A stretch of DNA of 64,000 bases, from contig AP021858.1 of assembly GCA_017347465.1 (NCBI GenBank), positions 1,116,001 to 1,180,000 on the forward strand. The letters are read 5' to 3'. The notes beneath the pieces are model-generated. The model saw only the letters and a list, made by a program, of their open reading frames with translations. It searched no databases and had not been told where the DNA came from. A program made the translations under genes and the position numbers. This document shows positions 58,131 to 64,000 of this stretch, in pieces. The number at the start of each line of letters is the position of its first letter. Position 1 is the stretch's first letter. The DNA comes from Candidatus Nitrosymbiomonas proteolyticus. GTDB lineage: Bacteria; Armatimonadota; Fimbriimonadia; Fimbriimonadales; Fimbriimonadaceae.

Positions 58131-59120
58131 ATGCGCTTCGTCGTCAGCCTTGCCATCTTGGTTGCCGCCACCGTTGCGAGCTTCGGCCAGACGCTCGAAA
58201 CCTACCTTGAATTGCGGAAGAAGCACGGCATCACGCAAGCCGTCGGAATCCAAGCGCTTGAAACTCTGATCGGGGAGCGGGTGGTCGAGATTCAGGGGGT
58301 CGTCCACGGAATCTCGCGAGCAGGCAGCAGCACGATCCTCCTCGTCGAGCGGTCCGACGGCCAGCAGCTCAGCATCCGCGCTCCGGTCGTGCCCGATTGG
58401 CTCGAGACGGGCAATCTGACACCGGCAAGGCTCCTCGTTCGGGCCGAGCGCAAGCACGAATACTCCGATTTGGAGGCTTGGCTGATCGGCGCGGCGACCG
58501 AGCGTTCGATCGCGATGATTGAGCGTGAGGCGAGGCTGAAGGCGGAGCGCGAAGCCGCCAAGAGAGCCGCGCGCACGACTCAACCCCCCGCCTCTCGCTC
58601 CGGCGCGAAGACCACGACGGCAGCCGACTGGAACCTCCAGCCGCACGAGGCCGTTCCCGTTTACGCAGGGTTCATCAAGAATCGAAACAAGAAGTTGACG
58701 GATCAGCAAGCCCTCGACATCGCCCAAGGCATCGTCGGCTTTAGCGTCAAATATGGAATCGATGCAAGGCTCATCTTGGCGATGGTGATGGTGGAGAGCG
58801 GCTTCAACCCGGGCGCGACGAGCCGGGCAGGGGCGATGGGGTTGGGACAGTTGATGCCCGGAACCGCCAAGGGGATGGGGCTGAACAACGCCTACGACAC
58901 GTTCCAGAACCTGTACGCGACCGTGAGGATCGTTCGGGGTCACATCGACAAGTATCACAAGCAAACCGGCGACCCTTACGATGCCCTGGTGCTGGCTCTC
59001 GCCGCGTACAACGCCGGGTCTGGCGCTGTGCGAAAGCACGGCGGGGTACCCCCCTACCAAGAAACTCAGAATTACATCGAGAAGGTGGTCGCCGCTTACC
59101 GCGCCCTGTGCGGTAACTGA
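58131..59120 (+). CDS. Lytic transglycosylase (SLT domain)
   Basis: I choose ATG 58131 over TTG 58125, giving 329 residues. A signal peptide (MRFVVSLAILVAATVASFG) leads a novel N-terminal region of about 100 residues with a charged helix (REARLKAEREAAKRAAR). The C-terminal 130 residues are an SLT domain: Glu222 in VESGFNPGATSRAGAMGLGQ is the catalytic acid, followed by GLGQLMPGTAKGMGL and ALAAYNAGSGAVRKHGG. It cleaves peptidoglycan between MurNAc and GlcNAc to leave anhydro ends. It sits right after tRNA-Ser and overlaps the next convergent gene by 25 bases. Confidence 0.92.
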   Translation: MRFVVSLAILVAATVASFGQTLETYLELRKKHGITQAVGIQALETLIGERVVEIQGVVHGISRAGSSTILLVERSDGQQLSIRAPVVPDWLETGNLTPARLLVRAERKHEYSDLEAWLIGAATERSIAMIEREARLKAEREAAKRAARTTQPPASRSGAKTTTAADWNLQPHEAVPVYAGFIKNRNKKLTDQQALDIAQGIVGFSVKYGIDARLILAMVMVESGFNPGATSRAGAMGLGQLMPGTAKGMGLNNAYDTFQNLYATVRIVRGHIDKYHKQTGDPYDALVLALAAYNAGSGAVRKHGGVPPYQETQNYIEKVVAAYRALCGN

Positions 59121-59689
59121 GCGCTGAGCCCATTCGGCGGCAGCCACATCTCCCCCAGAACCACCCGATAAGCCGGGGTGTATGCCGCAGCGTAGGCCGC
59201 CGAATGGTGAATTGGGGGATAGGAGAGCGCTGCGCAGGAGCGGTCGAGCCGGTCCCACTCGGATTTCGTGAGGTTTCCGATCTCCCCCTTGGCTAGCCGC
59301 TGCCCGAGGGCGTTCCAGGCGTCGAGGAACACGCTTTTTGTGGGGCGAAACCTCTCCGCCGAGGCTACGAACACGGCAAGGAGCATCTCGCGATCTCCGC
59401 CTCGCCGTTTGTACGGGCGGAGGTTCACCCGGAGGATTCTCCCCTCGGGGTCGAGAGGGACGACGAGCGGTTCGTCGGAATTGGATTCGGCCAAGCTTGC
59501 CCACTCCCTCGCGAGCCACATGCGAGGCCCCGTGGCGTCACGGATCGCGTGCTCGCCTCCGAGAGTCGCGTGGTACAGCCATTTGTACGCATCTTCGATG
59601 CGGAGCTTTGGCGTGGAGACCCACTGGCGAGTCGAGAATTCCAGGAGGTTTGCCGGGTTGAGGGCGAGGGCGGCGAGCACCGTCAGCAT
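59096..59689 (-). CDS. Putative secreted protein of unknown function
   Basis: This 197-residue protein begins MLTVLAALALNPANLLEF, a likely signal peptide. GEMWLPPNGLSAQLPH closes it; the rest is mixed, with IEDAYKWLYHATLGGEHAI and PLVVPLDPEGRILRVNLRPY in the middle. No domain is recognised. It ends inside the 3' end of the transglycosylase gene on the opposite strand and lies 14 bases after the nucleoside phosphorylase on the same strand. Confidence 0.75.
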   Translation of the reverse strand: MLTVLAALALNPANLLEFSTRQWVSTPKLRIEDAYKWLYHATLGGEHAIRDATGPRMWLAREWASLAESNSDEPLVVPLDPEGRILRVNLRPYKRRGGDREMLLAVFVASAERFRPTKSVFLDAWNALGQRLAKGEIGNLTKSEWDRLDRSCAALSYPPIHHSAAYAAAYTPAYRVVLGEMWLPPNGLSAQLPHRAR

Positions 59690-59703
59690 GGGGGCGTTCT
59701 ACC

Positions 59704-61005
59704 CTAAAGGACCGCGATCACCACGGGTCGTGGCGGGAAGGGCTCTGCTTGAACTTCGAGCGCGCTCAGGAGCCGGTTTACGGCTTCTTCGGCGTCGGCC
59801 TCGCTCCGCGCATGGACTTCGAAGACGACTTGGCCGGGTGTGAGGGCGTCGCCGACCTCCACGCGGGTCCCGACTCCGACCGAAGCGTCGATGCTCTCGC
59901 CCTTTGCGTTCCTGCCGCCCCCGAGCGCCACCACTGCTTCTCCGACCTTCCGTGCGTCGATTCGCCCGACAAAGCCCGATTCGCCCCTCCATGTGAGGGT
60001 GGTTTGCACGGGCGCCACGCACCATTCCTCAGTGGCAAGCGGATCGACGCTCGCTCCCTGAGCGCGGAACCAAGCTCGCGCCTTTTCGGCAGCTTTGCCT
60101 GAATCGAGAGCCGAACCTGCGACCTCCGCGCCCTCTTCGAGCGAGGGGGCAAGGCCCGATGAAAGGAGCGCAAGCCCCGCAAGCCGCACGCAAAGCTCCC
60201 GAAACCGCCCTCGCTCCTCGCCCTTCAGCGTTCGCACCGCCTCCTTGAGTTCGAGTGCGTTTCCCGCCCAAATCCCGAGCGGCTGTTCCATGTCCGTGAT
60301 CGCAATCCTCAAGCTGAGTCCGCACCCCTCACCTACCGACTTCAACCACTCGGCGAGTTCGGTGGCACGCTCCAAGGTCGGCATAAAGCCCCCCGAGCCG
60401 CACTTCACATCGAGGACGATGCGGTCCGCTCCTCCGGCGATCTTCTTGCTCAGGATGCTGCTGACGATGAGCGGAAGCGAATCGACCGCGCCGATGGCGT
60501 CCCTGAGCGAATAGAGCGTTCGATCCGCAGGAACCAGCCGAGGGGTTTGCCCCGTGAGCGCGAGCCCGATTTCGCCCGCTTGCCGGATCATCTCTTCGGG
60601 CGTCAGGTCGGTTCGGAATCCCGGAAGCGATTCGAGCTTATCGAGGGTCCCTCCCGTGATGCCCAACCCGCGGCCGCTCATCTTGACGAGCGTGGCCCCG
60701 CAACTGGCTAGGAGCGGCAGGAGCGCAAGAGTCGTCTTGTCGCCGACCCCGCCCGTGCTGTGCTTGTCGATCCGTGGGGAAGGCAAAGCGCTGAGGTCGA
60801 GCCGCTCGCCGGTGTCGGCCATCGCTTGCGTGAGCCAAACGGTTTGTTCGCGGTCGAGCGGGTTCAAATACGCGGCCATCAGCCAAGCGGCGAGTTGGTA
60901 ATCTGGGATCGAGGAATCCGCGGCCGAAGCTGCAAGGCGTCGCAGTTCCTCCTCGGTGTGCCGAATTCCGTCCCTCCGCTTGGCGATGAGGTCGATGGCG
61001 CGCAT
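59704..61005 (-). CDS. Pyrimidine-nucleoside/thymidine phosphorylase
   Basis: This 433-residue protein shows the classic motifs of family 2 nucleoside phosphorylases: RIDKHSTGGVGDKTTLALLP binds phosphate, and VKMSGRGLGITGGTLDKLES is the family signature. DVKCGSGGFMP and TDMEQPLG follow. The N-terminal RAIDLIAKRRDGIRHTEEEL and C-terminal lid match the Bacillus Pdp type more than DeoA. It splits thymidine, uridine or deoxyuridine with phosphate. The small membrane gene lies upstream on the same strand, and mtnA beyond it. Confidence 0.94.
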   Translation of the reverse strand: MRAIDLIAKRRDGIRHTEEELRRLAASAADSSIPDYQLAAWLMAAYLNPLDREQTVWLTQAMADTGERLDLSALPSPRIDKHSTGGVGDKTTLALLPLLASCGATLVKMSGRGLGITGGTLDKLESLPGFRTDLTPEEMIRQAGEIGLALTGQTPRLVPADRTLYSLRDAIGAVDSLPLIVSSILSKKIAGGADRIVLDVKCGSGGFMPTLERATELAEWLKSVGEGCGLSLRIAITDMEQPLGIWAGNALELKEAVRTLKGEERGRFRELCVRLAGLALLSSGLAPSLEEGAEVAGSALDSGKAAEKARAWFRAQGASVDPLATEEWCVAPVQTTLTWRGESGFVGRIDARKVGEAVVALGGGRNAKGESIDASVGVGTRVEVGDALTPGQVVFEVHARSEADAEEAVNRLLSALEVQAEPFPPRPVVIAVL

Positions 61006-61014
61006 AGAGCGCTT

Positions 61015-61203
61015 CTACCCTAAAACGTAAGCGAACACGTACACCAGGCCGACGCATAAGGCGACCGCTCCGATCACCCATCCCATCCAAGCCAAGCCAT
61101 CGACGTCGCCGATCACGGTCTCGGTGAGAACCCTCCATAAGGAGGTCGGAGGAGGCCCCCCGCGGGCGTCGTAGGAATTGGGAGAGTCTTGGCTGTCAGG
61201 CAT
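61015..61203 (-). CDS. Small single-helix membrane protein
   Basis: A 62-residue protein with a polar N-terminus (PDSQDSPNSYDARGGPPP) and one C-terminal membrane helix (MGWVIGAVALCVGLVYVFAY). It lies 9 bases before the phosphorylase and 45 bases after mtnA on the same strand. No family is recognised. It could be a tail-anchored accessory protein. Confidence 0.6.
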   Translation of the reverse strand: MPDSQDSPNSYDARGGPPPTSLWRVLTETVIGDVDGLAWMGWVIGAVALCVGLVYVFAYVLG

Positions 61204-61248
61204 GGTCCTTTCGTCCGACTATCGTACTAAGAACTGAGTTCCCTCTCA

Positions 61249-62259
61249 TTATCGGCAGTCCTTCTTTCCTAACGACTGTTCAAATGCATAGGGAGGTTCG
61301 AACATACCTCTTTCTGTGATGATTCCCGCAATCCACTTTGCCGGCGTAACGTCAAACGCGGGGTTCCAAACTGGACACCCGCGCGGTCCCATGGGGATTC
61401 CTTGCACCTCGACGACCTCGCTCGCGTCCCTTTCTTCGATGGGGATGTCTTTTCCGGTAGAAGTACTGGGATCAAGGGTAGAAAGGGGGGCCGCCACGTA
61501 GAAGGGGATTCCGTGGTGGTGGGCAAGAACCGCGAGCGAGTAGGTTCCGATCTTGTTGGCCGTGTCGCCGTTCGCCGCGATTCGATCCGCGCCGACGATC
61601 ACGGCGGTCACCTCGCCCTTCGCCATCAAAGCGCCGGCTGCGCCATCGGGGATCACCTGGAAGGGGATGCCGTCCCGTAGGAGTTCCCAAGCCGTGAGCC
61701 GAAGTCCTTGGAGCCGGGGACGGGTTTCGCAAGCGAACAACGCCTGCAATCGACCTTCTGCATGGACGGCTCGAACGATGCCGAGCGCCGTTCCGAACCC
61801 GGCCGTAGCCAGCGATCCCGTGTTGCAGATCGTCAGGATCCGGACGGGGTCGCGGAGCGCCCTAGCTCCCACAGCCCCAATGGCTTGGTTCACCGCGACG
61901 TCCTCGGCCTCGATCGCTTGGGCTTCGGCCAAAGCAGCCTCCGGCGTCCAGGGCTCGACCTTTGCCATCCGTTCGAGCGCCCAGAACAGGTTGACGGCGG
62001 TCGGACGGGCGTCCGCGAGGCCCTCGCTTGCCTTCAGGCGATCTTTCCCCTTAAGCGCGGCAAGGACCATTCCATAGGCCGCCGCGACCCCGATCGCCGG
62101 AGCGCCACGCACCACCATCTCCCGAATCGCCCACGCGACTTCTTCCCAAGAGGTCAGTTCGAGCCACCGCTCCTCCTCGGGAAGCGCGCGCTGATCGAGC
62201 AGCCAGAGCGCCTCGCCTCGCCACTCCAGAGCACGGAACCCGGCTGCGTCACTACTCAC
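61249..62259 (-). CDS. mtnA: S-methyl-5-thioribose-1-phosphate isomerase
   Basis: I place the start at GTG 62259, which overlaps the upstream stop by 8 bases and gives 336 residues starting MSSDAAGFRALEWRGEALWL; longer versions read into the PD40 gene. VRGAPAIGVAAAYGMVLA binds substrate. ICNTGSLATAGFGTALG holds the catalytic Cys and GADRIAANGDTANKIGTY the catalytic Asp. The enzyme isomerises methylthioribose 1-phosphate in methionine salvage. No other mtn gene is near. It is downstream of the PD40 protein gene in the fmt row. Confidence 0.93.
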   Translation of the reverse strand: MSSDAAGFRALEWRGEALWLLDQRALPEEERWLELTSWEEVAWAIREMVVRGAPAIGVAAAYGMVLAALKGKDRLKASEGLADARPTAVNLFWALERMAKVEPWTPEAALAEAQAIEAEDVAVNQAIGAVGARALRDPVRILTICNTGSLATAGFGTALGIVRAVHAEGRLQALFACETRPRLQGLRLTAWELLRDGIPFQVIPDGAAGALMAKGEVTAVIVGADRIAANGDTANKIGTYSLAVLAHHHGIPFYVAAPLSTLDPSTSTGKDIPIEERDASEVVEVQGIPMGPRGCPVWNPAFDVTPAKWIAGIITERGMFEPPYAFEQSLGKKDCR

Positions 62260-63556
62260 GGGGCGATTGGGGGCTCGGGATGGGGTTGCCGAAGTTGCCT
62301 CGGCCCTTCGAGAGGTCCGTCTCGCCTGAGCCGTCCTTTCGGATGCGCCAAAGCGAGCCCTTGCCGTCCTCCCCCTGGCGGATGAAGTAGATCGTGCTGG
62401 AATCGGGTCCCCAGGTGGCCTGGTAGATGGGGCCCGCCAGAACGACGGTCGCCCCTTGCACACCGCCGGTCGTCGCGGGAACGACTACGAGTTGCTCGGG
62501 GGTGACGTTGCGCGAGTCGTCGTACTTCCCGACGATCATTAAGAGGCTCAGGCCGTCAGGTGACACCTTGACATTCGTGAAAGCAACGTCGTCGCTTTCG
62601 CTCAAGGTCACCAATTGGTGGTTCTGAACCTTGCCGCCTTCGATCTGGAACATCCCGACCACATGCCGGAAAGGGATCACCAGCCTGCCGTCCTTCTTGT
62701 ACTCGTCAGGGGCCGCGCTGGGGTCCGGAAAGGTGAACCCGACGACGGAGTAGAACACGGTGTTATCGAGGGGGCTGACATCGAAGTAGACCCTGTCGCC
62801 CACCCCGACGGCGCTGGGTGGGGAGTCGTCGATGAGGCTCTGGCAGAGCAGCATCTCATAGCCGTCCTCTCGCCGAGCGACGGCAGCGATTCCGGTCTTC
62901 CCAACGGGCCAAAGCGCCTCGCGGAACGACTTGGCGCCGAGTTGCTGGTAAAAGGCCTCGAATTGGTTGCCGACCCCTTCACCTTCTCCGGTTCGCTGGC
63001 TCGGAACGGGGGGCATCACCTGCTGAATCGCACCGACCTTCGGGTCGAATTGAAGAACGTACCCTCCCGCGATCACGAGCGCAAACTTGTTCGCGTTTGA
63101 CGCCGACTCCGGCGGGAAGTGAATCTGCGAGAGGCTTCGGCTGCCGGTTGAGCGGCGATCGACGCGGTCGCTGCCGAGGTTCCACCGATAGGCGTGGAAA
63201 CTGCGCTCCTCCCGGTCGCTGATGAAGTACAAGCGGTTACCGTCAGGCGTCCAAGCAGGGTCCTTGTCGGTCATACCCTCTTCGTAGCCGGGCGCGGGCC
63301 TGACTTCGCCGTCGGGAGTGAACACGACCACCCGCGAGCCCTCGTCCAAGTACTCGATCGCCGCCACATGGCCGGTCGTATCGACGCTCACGGGGAGATC
63401 GACGTCGTGCCCGCAACTCCTCACCCCCTGATAGGCGAAAAGGAGACCAGCCAGCACGAAGAGTCCGACCGCGAACCGCACGAGCATACGCCTCAGAATC
63501 TTCGGCTGAGTCGGCTGCGGAGGCGGGGACGGTGTGAGATCAGTTTTCTTTGCCAT
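62252..63556 (-). CDS. Membrane-anchored PD40/TolB-like propeller protein
   Basis: This 434-residue protein has a cytoplasmic N-terminus and one signal-anchor helix at about 26-46 (LVRFAVGLFVLAGLLFAYQG). Blade motifs include DPAWTPDGNRLYFISDREER, VYFDVSPLDNTVFYSV, VKVSPDGLSLLMIVGKYDD and ATWGPDSSTIYFIRQGEDGK, so the C-terminal part is an external beta-propeller. Function is unknown. It overlaps fmt by 17 bases and mtnA by 8 bases, so the three are probably co-transcribed. Confidence 0.85.
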   Translation of the reverse strand: MAKKTDLTPSPPPQPTQPKILRRMLVRFAVGLFVLAGLLFAYQGVRSCGHDVDLPVSVDTTGHVAAIEYLDEGSRVVVFTPDGEVRPAPGYEEGMTDKDPAWTPDGNRLYFISDREERSFHAYRWNLGSDRVDRRSTGSRSLSQIHFPPESASNANKFALVIAGGYVLQFDPKVGAIQQVMPPVPSQRTGEGEGVGNQFEAFYQQLGAKSFREALWPVGKTGIAAVARREDGYEMLLCQSLIDDSPPSAVGVGDRVYFDVSPLDNTVFYSVVGFTFPDPSAAPDEYKKDGRLVIPFRHVVGMFQIEGGKVQNHQLVTLSESDDVAFTNVKVSPDGLSLLMIVGKYDDSRNVTPEQLVVVPATTGGVQGATVVLAGPIYQATWGPDSSTIYFIRQGEDGKGSLWRIRKDGSGETDLSKGRGNFGNPIPSPQSPRE

Positions 63557-64000
63557 GAAGTAGGTTCATTCCCGGTTGGATTCGGTAGCCGTTGGCGAAT
63601 TCGAGTCCCGACATTCTCTTTTTACCTTCAGGAGCCACCTGGAGCCATGAGAGCGCTCCCTCGGAGTGGGCCACCACGAGCTCGGGCGAGGTCCGAATCG
63701 CCTCCCCCGGCGCCGCTGGATCGGGCCGGGGTCTCACCTCCAAGAGCTTTACGCGGCCCCATACTGTACGGACGAACGCCCCCGGCATTTCGGTGAACGC
63801 GCGAAAGCGGCGGTACTCCTCTGCAGCCGGGCGCAAGAAACTGATTTCAGCCTCCGACTTCTCCACCTTCGGCGCGTAAGTCGCATCGCGGTCGTTCTGG
63901 GGGGTGCGCGGGTAGTCGCCTGCAGCTATGCGGCTGATCCACTTTTCGATCAGGCTGGCGGCGATCCGCGAGAGGCGCGACTCGAGTTCGGACGCCGTCT
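63540..64000 (-). CDS. fmt: Methionyl-tRNA formyltransferase, C-terminal part (5' partial)
   Basis: The frame enters from the window edge and ends at 63540. QNDRDATYAPKVEKSEAEI near 63880 is the linker between the catalytic and C-terminal domains of Fmt. RFRAFTEMPGAFVRTVWGRV and LEVRP follow, and GYRIQPGMNLLHGKEN ends the OB-like C-terminal domain that grips the tRNA acceptor. Fmt formylates initiator Met-tRNA. The catalytic N-terminal domain lies outside the window. Confidence 0.9.
   Translation of the reverse strand, partial: TASELESRLSRIAASLIEKWISRIAAGDYPRTPQNDRDATYAPKVEKSEAEISFLRPAAEEYRRFRAFTEMPGAFVRTVWGRVKLLEVRPRPDPAAPGEAIRTSPELVVAHSEGALSWLQVAPEGKKRMSGLEFANGYRIQPGMNLLHGKEN

Overview
The window is GC-rich, gene-dense bacterial chromosome. 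Three traits point to the Fimbriimonadia branch of Armatimonadota (inference from gene content, no database search). There are two secreted proteins ending in a PEP-CTERM signal, a proteasome operon with a UBact/Pup-type modifier ending in Arg-Ser-Gly-Gln, and GHL10, DUF1080 and GH2/GH38-type sugar hydrolases among ordinary housekeeping genes. TTG and GTG starts and 4-base ATGA overlaps are common.

Layout. 1-4.7 kb: the end of a nucleotide-sugar dehydrogenase, a GT4 glycosyltransferase, ribulokinase, an SRPBCC protein and an orphan with a possible winged helix. 4.8-12.8 kb (minus strand): lipoprotein, dop, ubact, prcB, GHL10 hydrolase and beta-mannosidase, closely packed. 12.9-21.9 kb (plus): yceD-plsX-fabH, a 669-residue orphan, fabD-fabG, then menG, a polyprenyl diphosphate synthase and a HAD phosphatase. 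21.8-30.6 kb: ruvA, ruvB, thyX, comM, a CorC-like protein, a DgkA-PAP2 fusion, ybeY and rpsU.

30.8-34.8 kb is the accessory island: a GHKL ATPase fragment, a DUF2075 nuclease-helicase, a C5 cytosine methyltransferase without its SAM-binding N-terminus, and Vsr. The DUF2075 gene sits exactly where the end of the ATPase gene and the start of the methyltransferase gene should be. 35-40 kb holds a 2TM protein, a PEP-CTERM protein, a ChaN-like protein, a lipoprotein, tRNA-Leu, an ankyrin protein and a repeat-rich patch with a gene remnant. 40-48 kb: a PGDH-like dehydrogenase, secA, an MFS exporter, DUF1080 and the second PEP-CTERM gene. 48-57 kb: a copper-amine-oxidase-type stalk protein, a divergent GH38-like enzyme, a PD40 propeller and two tandem STN-like paralogues. 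57-64 kb: an M55 aminopeptidase, tRNA-Ser, a lytic transglycosylase, a pyrimidine nucleoside phosphorylase, mtnA, a PD40 protein and the 3' end of fmt.

The points most worth a second look are the UBact-Dop-PrcB operon, the rearranged GHKL/DUF2075/methyltransferase/Vsr island, the large orphan inside the fatty-acid cluster, the partly homogenised STN gene pair and the hairpin-repeat patch near 39.7 kb. No CRISPR array, transposase, integrase, rRNA gene or replication origin was seen.
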